Assembly (NCBI RefSeq): GCF_900637685.1
Contig: NZ_LR134388.1
Coordinates: forward strand, 1,995,501 to 2,059,500
Length of the DNA: 64,000 nucleotides
Direction: 5' to 3'
DNA from: Legionella sainthelensi
Lineage (GTDB): Bacteria > Pseudomonadota > Gammaproteobacteria > Legionellales > Legionellaceae
In this document: positions 44,880 to 54,222 of the stretch, piece after piece
Numbering within the stretch: the stretch's first letter is position 1
Layout: the number at the start of each line of letters is the position of its first letter
The notes under the pieces: generated by a model
The model's input: the letters and a program-made list of their open reading frames with translations, nothing else
What the model was told of the DNA's origin: nothing
The model's database searches: none
Position numbers and translations under genes: made by a program

Positions 44880-45608
44880 ATGTCTTATCAAGTTATTCTA
44901 TTTGATTTAGATGATACTTTAATCGATTTTTCTTATTCTGAGCGAATGGGATTAATCAGTATTTACAATCAATTTTATACGTCAGTGGAATACGCTGTTT
45001 TTGAACAGTTATATAAAGAAATCAATACCCAGTTATGGCATCAAGTTGGCAACTCGCTTAGCTCTAGTGAGGTAAGGCTATTACGTTTTGCACATCTCAA
45101 TCAAAAGATTTCGTGCCCCACCCCTATCGAGGAAATAGCGAGCGAATATGAAAAAAATCTTTGTGCACATGCATATTGGTTGCCTTATGTAAAGGCTGCT
45201 ATTGAGTTCTTACATCAAAAAGGTCATTTTTTAGGTATTATTACAAATGGTTTTAAGGAAACACAAGCGCAAAAGCACCAACAACTTGAGTTATCAAATT
45301 GGTTTGATTGTTATATTATTTCTAGCGAGATCGGGGTTGCTAAGCCTGATATAAAAATTTTTGAAATTGCCATAGCAGAAATTGTTAGCAAACGACAACA
45401 TTGTATTGAAAAACACTCCATGTTAATGGTTGGCGATTCAATAGTAAGTGATGGTCATGGAGCAAAGAACTTTGGGATTGATTTCTGTTTTATCAATAAT
45501 CATTCATTAGATATTTTACCTTCGGAACCCCCTATTAAATACAATATTAACTCTGTTGCGCATTTACCCATTTGTATGGGTTATAAAGCCGAATATAGGC
45601 TTTTTTAG
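44880..45608 (+). CDS. HAD-superfamily phosphatase (YjjG-like)
   Basis: The 242-residue enzyme has HAD motif I LFDLDDTLIDF near residue 8, motif II ITNGFKETQ (Thr), motif III Lys in VAKPDIKIF, and motif IV MLMVGDSIVSDGHGAKNFG. A helical C1 cap lies between residues 20 and 90. The pattern is closest to the YjjG nucleotide 5'-phosphatases. The start ATG 44880 has a strong GAGGAG. It lies just after pilD and before the desaturase-type gene. Confidence 0.88.
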   Translation: MSYQVILFDLDDTLIDFSYSERMGLISIYNQFYTSVEYAVFEQLYKEINTQLWHQVGNSLSSSEVRLLRFAHLNQKISCPTPIEEIASEYEKNLCAHAYWLPYVKAAIEFLHQKGHFLGIITNGFKETQAQKHQQLELSNWFDCYIISSEIGVAKPDIKIFEIAIAEIVSKRQHCIEKHSMLMVGDSIVSDGHGAKNFGIDFCFINNHSLDILPSEPPIKYNINSVAHLPICMGYKAEYRLF

Positions 45609-45670
45609 AGGCGTATAAATCGATGACGACAATCCATGAGGCTTAATGAGCAAACAATTAAAGGATTAAG

Positions 45671-46881
45671 ATGGATATTAACTTAACCGTTTTTGCTGCA
45701 CCTATTTTCTTAATTTTAATAGGCATTGAAATACTCGTCGCTTATTACAAAAAGAGCAATGCATTTCAATTCAATGATTCTATAAATAATTTAAGCAGCG
45801 GTATTTTGGAAGAAATTGCATCATTACCTGTTAGAGGATTAATTATTTTCAGTTACTATTATTTATACGAACACCATGCATATTTTCATATTAGTCCCCA
45901 TTCTTTTGTCGCCTGGTTTATGCTTTGGCTCAGCGTTGATTTCTGTTATTACTGGTTTCATCGCGCAAGCCACCGATGTAATTTTTTTTGGATAGGTCAT
46001 TCCGTCCATCACCAAAGCGAATATTACAATTTAACTGTTGCGTTACGTCAGGGCTATTTTCAGACTTTAACATCTTGGGTTTTTATCTCCCTTTGGCCTT
46101 AATTGGTTTTCCTACTTTTATGTTTGTTACTGTGTCGTCCTTAAATACAATTTATCAATTTTGGATTCATACACAATCTATAAAAAAGATGGGATGGTTT
46201 GAAAAAATATTTAATACCCCCTCTCATCACCGAGTACACCATGGCAAAAACCCACAGTACATAGATAAAAATTATGCTGGTAGCTTGATTATCTGGGATA
46301 AGTTGTTTGGAACCTTCGAACCAGAAAATATTCCTTCTGAATATGGGGTTACAGAACCATTAGATTCATGGAATCCTTTTTATGCAAATATCAAAGTCAT
46401 CAAGGATGTTTTATATTATGGCAAAGGCTTACAAAGCAAACTGGATGTTGCTCGCGCCTTTTTTATGCCGCCAGAGTGGATTCTTGATCGTTTAAAACAA
46501 CAACATTCCTCCGTTGCAAGGCAAATTGCTTGCCACAAAAGCAATCAATCGCCTCGATTATACATGCTTATGAATATTTCATTTGCGATTATTTTATATG
46601 GATATTTATCTTTCATTTTTAATCCCCATGTAATAATCTCATGGTTAATGGGGATACTAATCTTATCTACCCTTTATGGACTTGGGGCGGTGGCGAATGG
46701 TAAAAAAATCATTACTATAGAGTTTTCACGAGCAGTACTCATCTTTTTTATTTTAAATTTAATCAAAAAAAATCTGTTTTTTTCATTGGGATTAGGCACA
46801 TTATTTTTCTTGAGTAATCAACTATTAATTCATTTTAAATTTTGCAAAAAAGAACCTAATGTTAATTCAATATCTACTTAG
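45671..46881 (+). pseudogene. Fatty-acid hydroxylase / sterol desaturase family protein, one-base frameshift
   Basis: The gene begins at ATG 45671 and encodes a di-iron membrane hydroxylase. The first frame has membrane helices and the histidine clusters HRASH and HSVHH. It stops at 46102. The sequence then continues in the +1 frame with FYLPLALIGFPTFMF and the last His cluster SHHRVHHG, ending at 46881. One extra T in the TTTTT run near 46080 would give a single protein of about 403 residues. The C-terminal third has three more hydrophobic segments, as in long members of the family. All eight or so iron ligands are present across the two parts, so the frameshift may be a sequencing error. 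Confidence 0.75.
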
Positions 46882-46967
46882 GTTATATTGACAAGCAACC
46901 CTCCGATTTTTATAGACAACATAGTACTTTGTCTAAGACGTGCAACTAAATCATCTATGTCTCAAGT

Positions 46968-47180
46968 TTACACAAGGGGATTTTTAGTTACAGCTGGAGG
47001 TGGTGGTGCTGCTGGATAAAAGAAGTAGGTAATAAGTAATATGAAAAAAATAATTGAAGAAATATAAAAAACCATTTTTGCATTGCGTATCACTGTTGGA
47101 TCAGTTCCTTTATATCCTAGATATCCCGAAACAATAGCAATCAATAAAAATATAAAAACTCCTGTTAACATTTTTGTCAT
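46968..47180 (-). CDS. Small two-helix membrane protein, DUF1328-like
   Basis: A 70-residue frame with two hydrophobic helices (about residues 5-22 and 36-55), joined by a polar turn, and a proline-rich C-terminal end (PAAPPPPAV). The layout resembles the small DUF1328/YtjA membrane proteins, but similarity is only in pattern. The start at 47180 is preceded by AAAGGAAT, a fair ribosome-binding site. It is isolated and convergent with the desaturase gene. Function unknown. Confidence 0.6.
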   Translation of the reverse strand: MTKMLTGVFIFLLIAIVSGYLGYKGTDPTVIRNAKMVFYISSIIFFILLITYFFYPAAPPPPAVTKNPLV

Positions 47181-47373
47181 TCCTTTTTATTTAAAGTTTA
47201 AGAACGTTTTCTACTTTATTTAAACAAGTATTATTTATTATTAATATAGTTGATTTTTAGGAAATTTCTATTAATTAATCATGCAAACAATGAGACTTGA
47301 GGGGATTATTCTGTCCACCTTGGTTTTATATACTATACTTAGTACAGTAATGAAGCTATTTCTTTACCATCCC

Positions 47374-47389
47374 CCGCAATGAATTGCGG
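47374..47389. other. Short GC-rich hairpin upstream of the CBS gene
   Basis: CCGCAA and TTGCGG pair across a TGAA tetraloop (47374-47389), followed by TTTAAAAT. It lies in the 290-base gap between two divergent genes, so it may be a leader-RNA structure rather than a terminator. Confidence 0.4.
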
Positions 47390-47468
47390 TTTAAAATTAG
47401 AAACACTCGCAGCTCAATAATGCGTGTATTAATCAAAACTAAAACAATGATTATTTTGGGGAGATCTT

Positions 47469-47918
47469 ATGATAGTTGGAGAATACTGTAACAGGGATGT
47501 AGTAGTCATCAATTGCAATGAATCAGTAAAGAATGCTGCAGAACTCATGCGCCAGTATCACATTGGTGATTTAGTTTTGCTTGAAGAGCAAAAAAATAAA
47601 AAAGCCCCTATAGGTATCGTCACTGATTGTGATTTAGTCATTGAAGTCATGGCAGCAGGAATAGCCCCCGAATCTCTACTTATTAAAGATATTATCACAG
47701 AGCCTTTTAGCAGTGTCTTTGAAAATGATAACTTATTGGATGCTTTAGAATTAATGCATTCAAAAAAAATACGTCGTCTCCCGGTTATTAATAACGATAA
47801 AACACTTGTTGGAATTATTACTCTAGATGATTTTATTGAAATTCTGGCAGAAAACATGGCTAAAGTAATTGATGTCATTAAACCTCAACAACAAAAGGAA
47901 GCCAAACAAAGAACCTAG
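47469..47918 (+). CDS. Two-CBS-domain protein
   Basis: A 149-residue protein made of a CBS pair: residues 5-60 (VVVINCNESVKNAAELMRQY..GIVTDCDLV) and 70-130 (SSVFENDNLLDALELMHSKKIRRLPVI..GIITLDDFI). Such pairs bind adenine nucleotides as energy sensors. There is no additional domain. GGGGAG precedes the start. The ribosome hibernation factor follows by about 50 bases on the same strand with only a short palindrome (CATACAAT-ATTGTATG, 47931-47949) between them, which suggests joint stress or stationary-phase expression. Confidence 0.88.
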   Translation: MIVGEYCNRDVVVINCNESVKNAAELMRQYHIGDLVLLEEQKNKKAPIGIVTDCDLVIEVMAAGIAPESLLIKDIITEPFSSVFENDNLLDALELMHSKKIRRLPVINNDKTLVGIITLDDFIEILAENMAKVIDVIKPQQQKEAKQRT

Positions 47919-47969
47919 TGTTAACAACTTCATACAATATAATTGTATGTGAGATAAGGAGTTATATAA

Positions 47970-48524
47970 ATGAATAATTCAGTACATTTTCCTATACAAA
48001 TAGTATTTAATAATTTGAAGCACTCCTTGGCTATTGAGAGTAGTGCGTATAAACATGCCCAAAAATTAGGAAAATACTTTGACCGTATTTTGAGTTGCAA
48101 AGTAAGTATTGAAACCCATCATCATCATAACAAAGGAAAAATATTTCATGTTCGTGTCGATCTGATTGTGCCAGGTGCAGAGTTAGTAGCCAACCGCGAT
48201 CTACCTGAAAACCATGCCCATGAAGATGTCTATGTTGCTGTAAGAGATGCATTTCTTGCTCTGACCCGCCAACTAAAGAAATATGTTCATAAACAACGAG
48301 GAGAAGTAAAACATCATGAATCACCACCCGAAGGTCGCATTCGCGAAATTGCTCCTATAGCGGACTATGGATTTATTGAAACCGTTGATGGCAGAAGACT
48401 TCGTTTTACAAGCAAAAGTGTAATCGATTATGATTTCGATAAGTTAGAAGTAGGTTTTCGAGTATCATTTATTGAAGCAAGAAGCAATGATGGTCCTGCT
48501 GCAAGCACCGTTTATATTAAGTAA
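47970..48524 (+). CDS. Ribosome hibernation-promoting factor fused to a cold-shock domain
   Basis: A 184-residue protein. Residues 5-115 are the HPF/RaiA domain, with IETHHHHNKGKIFHVRVDLIVPG and NHAHEDVYVAVRDAFLALTRQLKKY, which binds the small subunit in idle ribosomes. Residues 120-184 form a cold-shock-type OB fold (GRIREIAPIADYGFIETVDGRRLRF..VSFIEARSNDGPAASTVYI). This fused arrangement exists in gammaproteobacteria but is rarer than HPF alone or HPF plus dimerisation domain. The start ATG 47970 has AAGGAG. A perfect terminator follows. Confidence 0.88.
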   Translation: MNNSVHFPIQIVFNNLKHSLAIESSAYKHAQKLGKYFDRILSCKVSIETHHHHNKGKIFHVRVDLIVPGAELVANRDLPENHAHEDVYVAVRDAFLALTRQLKKYVHKQRGEVKHHESPPEGRIREIAPIADYGFIETVDGRRLRFTSKSVIDYDFDKLEVGFRVSFIEARSNDGPAASTVYIK

Positions 48525-48530
48525 TTTATA

Positions 48531-48567
48531 TAGTGATGAAAAGGACTTCACATCTTTTTCATCACTA
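48531..48567 (+). terminator. Terminator after the HPF gene
   Basis: TAGTGATGAAAAG (48531-48543) pairs with CTTTTTCATCACTA (48554-48567) with one bulged T. It begins six bases after the stop codon. Confidence 0.8.
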
Positions 48568-48707
48568 AATAGTTCGAAATCAGTGACGTTCTAACTCTAT
48601 AAGCTTATTTATTTTTAATGAGCTCATTACAACATATTAATATCTTCTTTTAATAAAATGTCACAATGTTATGATAGCTTAATTTTTTAATCCAATTAGG
48701 TTTTTTC

Positions 48708-49646
48708 ATGGATAAAAATTTTGATGCAGTTTATGTAACTAAACCTGAGTTTCTTTCTCTACTTTGCGAAGAATTAAATAATGTTTTATTTCGTTGTGAC
48801 GATTTGGTTTTTTCAGCGCAGAAAAAAACTGATGTTTGCTTTGCTCAAGATATTTGGTTAGACCCCGAACTCGCAACATTTGAGTCTATTTCAGAGGCAG
48901 CAAAAATCCTTCGCCAAAAGGGAAAATTTTGGTACTTGCATCCTATTTCTCATGTACGACGATCACGACTAATTGAAGAACAATTACGTCAACCCCCCGC
49001 TCTTGTTCGCCATTTTCCAGTTCAAGAAAAAATTCCATCTATAGGCGCTTTTAGCTTATTAGATAAAAATACATTGATATACACTACAAAAAGATTTAAA
49101 AAATGGCCTCAAGGAAAATGCTATTTTATTGAGGATAAAATTAACCCACCTAATCGTGCTTACTTAAAATTATGGGAAGCGCTCACTTTGTTGGGACAAT
49201 ATCCAAGACCAGGAGATACAGCTTTAGATTTAGGTGCATCACCAGGGGGATGGACATATGTCATGCAGTCATTAGGGACCCATGTGACTGCTGTTGATAA
49301 AGCCCCTCTCGATCCTAAGATCGCACAATTACCAAATATCAACTATTTACAACAAAGTGCTTTTGCCCTAGATCCAATGCAATTAGATCGAAAATATGAT
49401 TGGGTCTTGTCAGACGTGGCCTGTTATCCTGATCGTGCTTATGCACTCATTATGAAATGGATAGAGTCAGAAAAGGCCAAACAAATGATTTTTACTATAA
49501 AATTACAAGGAAAAATAAATCTCTCCATCATTCGACAGTTTCAATTGATACCTAACTCCTATATTACTAATATGTTTTATAATAAGCATGAAGTTACTTT
49601 TTTTATCCTTTTAACTAATAATAAGAACTACTTGCAGTTCAATTGA
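48708..49646 (+). CDS. RlmM-like 23S rRNA 2'-O-methyltransferase
   Basis: A 312-residue protein with an RrmJ/FtsJ-type Rossmann domain: LDLGASPGGWTYVM (SAM motif I), VLSDVACYPDR, and a K-D-K-E catalytic tetrad readable in RAYLKLWEAL, SDV, TIKLQG and NKHEVT. RlmM methylates C2498 of 23S rRNA and in E. coli has 366 residues with an extra N-terminal THUMP region. Here the N-terminal 150 residues are shorter, so I leave the symbol blank; it may be the Legionella form of RlmM. It is a single gene, convergent with the CaaX protein gene. Confidence 0.75.
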   Translation: MDKNFDAVYVTKPEFLSLLCEELNNVLFRCDDLVFSAQKKTDVCFAQDIWLDPELATFESISEAAKILRQKGKFWYLHPISHVRRSRLIEEQLRQPPALVRHFPVQEKIPSIGAFSLLDKNTLIYTTKRFKKWPQGKCYFIEDKINPPNRAYLKLWEALTLLGQYPRPGDTALDLGASPGGWTYVMQSLGTHVTAVDKAPLDPKIAQLPNINYLQQSAFALDPMQLDRKYDWVLSDVACYPDRAYALIMKWIESEKAKQMIFTIKLQGKINLSIIRQFQLIPNSYITNMFYNKHEVTFFILLTNNKNYLQFN

Positions 49647-49968
49647 AATAAAGTACCTATTCGACGATCTTTAGATTTAAAATTTTCATTTGATGCTGCT
49701 TACATGTTGAAAAAACTTATTGTTACTGATAGCGCCAAGTTAAATTTTGGCCCCATATCCAACCCAAACTGGGAGTGAGTATTTACAGGCGATTATATCG
49801 CTTTCACTCATTCCCATTGCATGCTTTCTTATTTTCTTACCCTGATTGAGAATCTTCTTTGCATTTGATTGCAAAAACCATTTATATCACAGAAGATTTT
49901 AACCATATATGCCTGTAACCAATCGACGTTTATTTATTCACTCACAGGAGTATATGAATTTGTCTTTA
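49647..49968. other. Gene-free region between convergent genes, with nested hairpin
   Basis: About 320 bases with no coding frame. It holds the nested stem-loop at 49770-49816 (listed separately). The rest shows no repeat or RNA gene that I can identify. Confidence 0.5.
49770..49816. other. Nested stem-loop in the intergenic region
   Basis: TGGGAGTGAGT (49770-49780) pairs with ACTCATTCCCA (49806-49816), with one G-T pair. Inside it GCGAT (49789-49793) pairs with ATCGC (49797-49801). The two-level structure is unusual for a plain terminator and has no T run. It could be a small RNA, a mobile-element end or a convergent-gene terminator. Confidence 0.45.
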
Positions 49969-51990
49969 CTACATAATTGAACAACCTCTCTGCTCGTCCT
50001 CTTCCTCTTTATTGATCACATCGTACCTAGTGAGTAACTCATTGATTTGCTCCAAATGTTCAGGGTTAATTTTCAATACAACTTGATTATTTGATTTCTC
50101 ACGTTCAAAGTGACAAATCTCATTCAAATGGTTCGTGCCAATATATTGGTTAATATCTTTACATATTGAAATATAATTTTGTTTCAAAACCTCAGGATCA
50201 TACTGTTGGAGTAATTGTACTTTCAGAGTTTGCTCCAATAAGGAAGAGGACATGAATCGTTTATCAATTAAGCTCAAGTTATGAACCAGCATGAAACCTG
50301 ATTTTAACGTATCATAGCCACTCAAGTATCTCATATCGAAATTGAATGAATCATTCCAAACTTCTCTATTTCGTATCATGTCAACAAAGATTATCATACC
50401 AACCGGTGTCACTTTGTTTTCCTTGTCAATAAAACCGTGATTGAGTAATCCCGCTTCCTGCGGTTTGGTAATTAAACGACAAAACTCTTGGGTGCTCCTA
50501 TTTATTCCTGAATTGAAACACTCAACACTTTGAGGTTTTGATTTGACTTCTGCATCTACTAATTGCCAAATTTCTGAAGTCATCATGGTGGGTAGTTTCT
50601 GTTTGCGACTTGCATTTTCATGCTGGTGCATCTCTTTGAGCTGCTCTCTTATAATATCTATCATATATATAAAGGATTTCCTATATTGAACGGGTAACTT
50701 GGACATGGTGGTGCTGTGATATTTATCATGTTGTGTTGTTGCTACTCGGGATGGTAGCTCAAAGTCATGAATGTTTTTAAAAGGAGCTTGCTCTTTTAAC
50801 GTAATAGCCGTAGGCCGAATGTCATGTCTTACTCCTTCTTCTATTTCTCGCGGTGTTAATCTATTCAAGCGATGGATAGGACGAACATATTGGTCTAAGC
50901 CATATTTTGACAAGGACAATGCTTCTTCTACCCCTACTGAGGTAGCGATAATAGAGCCTCTCTCGGCTTTATTCGCCCAGATACTTCCCAAACTAGTAAT
51001 TTGCAAAAACAAGCTATTTCCCTGTGTCTCAGGATGATCCGCAACATGGATTGGAAAACAAATTTGTTCCGATTTTGGTAATGTGGCGATTAATAATCGA
51101 AATTTTTCCAGTTCTTCAGCATTTAATGGGCGCCCTTCAGCGGCCTCCAAAGAAGGAAGAAATACTTTTTGAGTATATTCGGTAAACTGGTTGTTATGAT
51201 CAAGTAATTGAAATGTTTCAAACTCACCGAAATCCTGTTGATATTGTTGTCTTTCAAGTACAGTTGTAAATTGTTGAAATGTGATACTGCCCTTTACCAT
51301 ACAAGCTAATAAGACCTTCTCTAATTCATTCGATTTGAAAATTGGATTTGACCAATCCCCATCTGTAAGAGCGAGCTCCAATTGTTTTATTTTTAGACTT
51401 TCTAAAGATTTAGATAGATTGCGCTCTCCATGCAAAAAGTATTTGACATAAGGATTGTGACTGCCATTTGGGTTAATTAATAGAGTCTGCTTTTGACGAT
51501 AATATTTTTGGATAAGCCTGACTTGCTTTTCATCCTCCGAAGAGTATTGCTTCGGTTGAAGCTGGGGTGCTGGAGCGTCTAATGGAGGCTGTTTTGATGG
51601 ATTTATACTGTTTAGTTGGTTCTGGTATTTTAGATCGAGTTGCTTCCACACAGATCGCGCCCAAGCCATAGAGGGTTTATCTTCACTAAGCTCTTCAACA
51701 ACCGGCTGGGGATGAGATAAGAGGTAACCGTACGCCTGCTCCAGTATTTGTTTGATCATCTCATCTAGCACTAAAAAGTCAGAGTCTGGAGAGGAAAGAT
51801 CATTCATCAAGGCATGAAAATGAGCCTCAATTTCGGCTTCATTGCTTGTCGGTAATACGCCTAAAATAAGCCTTGCATGGATTTCAATCGGGTTATCCTT
51901 AAGATAGGAATCAATACCTTTTTCCTCTACTTGTTGTCTAATTTGACTAATAATGCTTTTAGGATCGATATATTGTTCACTCGTATACAT
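49969..51990 (-). CDS. Unknown protein with C-terminal CaaX prenylation box, candidate effector
   Basis: A 673-residue protein from ATG 51990 (AGGAG five bases upstream; an earlier in-frame ATG at 52017 lacks one). It ends RGCSIM-stop: C670-S-I-M is a fitting CaaX box, with Met as the last residue usual for farnesyl transfer. Bacteria have no protein prenylation, but several Legionella effectors carry such a box and are lipidated by host enzymes. The rest is hydrophilic and helical; residues about 85-180 contain a Gln-rich stretch, and no enzyme motif was recognised. No signal peptide. I infer a translocated effector anchored to host membranes. No PmrA box was found upstream. Confidence 0.7.
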   Translation of the reverse strand: MYTSEQYIDPKSIISQIRQQVEEKGIDSYLKDNPIEIHARLILGVLPTSNEAEIEAHFHALMNDLSSPDSDFLVLDEMIKQILEQAYGYLLSHPQPVVEELSEDKPSMAWARSVWKQLDLKYQNQLNSINPSKQPPLDAPAPQLQPKQYSSEDEKQVRLIQKYYRQKQTLLINPNGSHNPYVKYFLHGERNLSKSLESLKIKQLELALTDGDWSNPIFKSNELEKVLLACMVKGSITFQQFTTVLERQQYQQDFGEFETFQLLDHNNQFTEYTQKVFLPSLEAAEGRPLNAEELEKFRLLIATLPKSEQICFPIHVADHPETQGNSLFLQITSLGSIWANKAERGSIIATSVGVEEALSLSKYGLDQYVRPIHRLNRLTPREIEEGVRHDIRPTAITLKEQAPFKNIHDFELPSRVATTQHDKYHSTTMSKLPVQYRKSFIYMIDIIREQLKEMHQHENASRKQKLPTMMTSEIWQLVDAEVKSKPQSVECFNSGINRSTQEFCRLITKPQEAGLLNHGFIDKENKVTPVGMIIFVDMIRNREVWNDSFNFDMRYLSGYDTLKSGFMLVHNLSLIDKRFMSSSLLEQTLKVQLLQQYDPEVLKQNYISICKDINQYIGTNHLNEICHFEREKSNNQVVLKINPEHLEQINELLTRYDVINKEEEDEQRGCSIM

Positions 51991-52017
51991 GAAAACTCCT
52001 AAATTAAAAGACTTCAT

Positions 52018-52380
52018 GTATTAAATTTAACCATATGGCGGTTATGTGGATGTTAATAAGACCCTGCAAAATATGTTTGGGCTATTCGATTTATATTGCT
52101 ACCAAATATCTGGGCAAACAATTTTAGAGTGATTGGCTGAGTGTATTTTTAGAACCTGGGATAATATTAATGCTTCTGACTATCAGGACCATCTAAGCAT
52201 CTGGATAACTTTTTTAAAAGATAATCATCATACTAAGCAGAAATATCAACCTATAAATATGACCGAATTGAAGTAATTACAAAAATCATGAGATATTTGC
52301 TAATCTACTGTAACTGTAACTGTAACTGTAACTTTTCACAGACAAATCTTAATTCGAACTCGATTCTAAGGACGGTAAAC
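52018..52380. other. Divergent spacer with possible dead coding fragments
   Basis: No intact gene. On the plus strand, two short open stretches (about 52033-52130 and 52150-52275) read like protein but contain stops and no start. They may be remnants of a lost gene. The hexamer repeat at 52308-52331 lies near the 3' end. Confidence 0.35.
52308..52331 (+). repeat. (CTGTAA)4 hexanucleotide repeat upstream of the SDR gene
   Basis: Four exact copies of CTGTAA end 50 bases before the ATG of the SDR gene. A frame reading through it (Cys-Asn repeats) joins the SDR frame, but its start lacks a ribosome-binding site, so the repeat is most likely in the leader. Confidence 0.9.
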
Positions 52381-53175
52381 ATGGACTTAAAACTTAAAGA
52401 TAAAACTGTATTGGTAACTGGATCTACTGCTGGAATCGGTTTGGCTATTGCTCAAACATTAGCCCATGAAGGTGCTACTGTGGTTATTAATGGACGTTCA
52501 AAAGAGAGGGTAACTCAAGCGATTCAGAAAATTCGTACAACTTTTCCTGATGCAAAATTAATTGCATCACCTGCTGATCTGAGTCAGAAAAATGAAGTGG
52601 AGGTATTAATTCAGCAAATACCTACAGTAGATGTACTGATTAATAACGTTGGTATTTATAATGCAAAACCTTTTGTTGATATTACTGATGAAGAATGGTT
52701 GCAAATATTTGATATTAATGTAATGAGTGGGGTACGTTTAAGCCGCCATTATCTTGTCCCCATGCTTCAACAAAATTGGGGAAGAATTATTTTTATTTCA
52801 AGTGAATCTGGCCTGCAAATTCCTGCGGAAATGGTGCATTATGGCATGAGCAAAACCGCACAGATTGCTATTGCACGTGGAATGGCGGAAATAACAGCAG
52901 GCACCAATGTTACTGTAAATTCTGTACTTCCTGGTCCGACGAGTAGTGAAGGTGTTAGCCAATTTGTAACTAGTTTGGGAAAAGAGCAAAACAAATCCCC
53001 TAAAGAAGTTGAGGACGAGTTTTTCAAAACAGTTAGACCCTCTTCATTACTCAAGCGATTTACAGCCCCCGAAGAAATCGCTAATATGGTTGCTTTCTTA
53101 TGTAGTCCTTTATCTTCTGCAACTAATGGCGCTTCTGTCCGCGTTGATGGCGGTGTTATTCGTTCAATTGCATAA
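52381..53175 (+). CDS. Short-chain dehydrogenase/reductase (SDR family)
   Basis: A 264-residue oxidoreductase. VLVTGSTAGIGLAIAQTLA is the TGxxxGIG cofactor motif, LINNVGIY is the NNxG motif, and IFISSESGL with YGMSKTAQI (YxxxK) gives the Ser-Tyr-Lys catalytic set. VNSVLPGPTSSEGV is the usual PG segment. AAGGA lies 8-12 bases before ATG 52381, which decides the start over the longer upstream frame. The NGR after the first strand hints at NADP use. Substrate unknown; two further oxidoreductases follow within 2 kb. Confidence 0.92.
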   Translation: MDLKLKDKTVLVTGSTAGIGLAIAQTLAHEGATVVINGRSKERVTQAIQKIRTTFPDAKLIASPADLSQKNEVEVLIQQIPTVDVLINNVGIYNAKPFVDITDEEWLQIFDINVMSGVRLSRHYLVPMLQQNWGRIIFISSESGLQIPAEMVHYGMSKTAQIAIARGMAEITAGTNVTVNSVLPGPTSSEGVSQFVTSLGKEQNKSPKEVEDEFFKTVRPSSLLKRFTAPEEIANMVAFLCSPLSSATNGASVRVDGGVIRSIA

Positions 53176-53257
53176 ATATATCCATAGATATTGATATGCA
53201 ACAAGGGATGTTTTAATACAGGTTGGTTCATTTTGAGAGCAACCTGTAATTCATTAC

Positions 53258-54112
53258 TTATTCTTTACTAATTTCTTCGATGACGTGCATCGAATCAGGA
53301 GAAAGCTCAAATGAATTTAAATCCAAATCCTCTTGCATGTGATACTGGGAGCTTGTACCAGTGAGTGGCAACATTCCTAGCTGTAGAGCAAAACGAAAAA
53401 TAATTTGTGCTATTTTTTTATGGTGCTGTTGAGTAAGTTTTTGCAATTTATTAGTGGACAAATAGGATTGATTTGCAGTAAGCAAGGAAAATGCCTGATA
53501 AATGATCCCATGCTTTTTACAAAACAAGCGAATAGCTAAATCCCATTGCGTATTGGCAAAGCACCTGTTTTGCACAAATGATGGTTTAACGGCAGCATAC
53601 TCATAAAGAGTTTCAAGTTGAGTCAAATTAACATTCGAAATACCCAATAACCTTACTTTACCTTCATAGAAGACATCTTCCATAGCACTCCAAATTTCTA
53701 GATCATCTTGAACTAGTTCTGAATAATAAGATGGGCCATGGAGAATGTAAGAATCAATATAATCAGTCTTCAAGTGTTTTAGTGAGCTTGTAATCGATTG
53801 ATTTACTTGAGTTTTATATGTGTCCTTTTCATCATATGGCTTACGGTGATCTTGACTGGATGCAGGGGTAAATTTTGTTTGTAAAAAGAGATCCGTACGC
53901 TTTTTCTCACTAACTTCTAAAAATTGTTGGATTCCAAGTCCAACACCTTCCTCAAAATAATGCTTGCGTTGATTTGCAGTATCAATTCCGGTAAATCCAT
54001 TTTGTAATGCTTGATATGTGAGCTCTTGGGTCCTCTCCTCTTTCCAGGCAGTACCATATAAAAATGGTGGAATGATAATATCATGTATTGTACGTTTCCA
54101 AGATTCCAGCAT
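53258..54112 (-). CDS. Aldo/keto reductase
   Basis: A 284-residue TIM-barrel oxidoreductase of the AKR family. The catalytic Asp lies in FTGIDTANQRKHY, a Tyr a few residues later, the Lys in LFLQTKFTP and the His in YILHGPSYYSEL; QVNQSITSSLKHLKTDYIDSY is the family signature region. LLGISNVNLTQLETLYEYA also fits. The residue after Asp-Thr-Ala differs from the usual order (no NE pair), so it is a divergent subgroup. It is transcribed toward the SDR gene and away from the next dehydrogenase. Confidence 0.88.
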   Translation of the reverse strand: MLESWKRTIHDIIIPPFLYGTAWKEERTQELTYQALQNGFTGIDTANQRKHYFEEGVGLGIQQFLEVSEKKRTDLFLQTKFTPASSQDHRKPYDEKDTYKTQVNQSITSSLKHLKTDYIDSYILHGPSYYSELVQDDLEIWSAMEDVFYEGKVRLLGISNVNLTQLETLYEYAAVKPSFVQNRCFANTQWDLAIRLFCKKHGIIYQAFSLLTANQSYLSTNKLQKLTQQHHKKIAQIIFRFALQLGMLPLTGTSSQYHMQEDLDLNSFELSPDSMHVIEEISKE

Positions 54113-54222
54113 TAATTTTACCTTTGCAATTGATAATGAGTATTATCCTTTATAGTATTCTTAAAAGAGAATAAATCAATGGAATTATTTCTTTTGGTAA
54201 ATGAATCAATAAGGAGCGGTTT

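Noticed and set aside
52288-52380. N-terminal extension of the SDR protein through the CTGTAA repeats
   Set aside because: The ATG at 52381 has AAGGA at the right distance and begins the normal SDR start; the extension is repeat-derived Cys-Asn.
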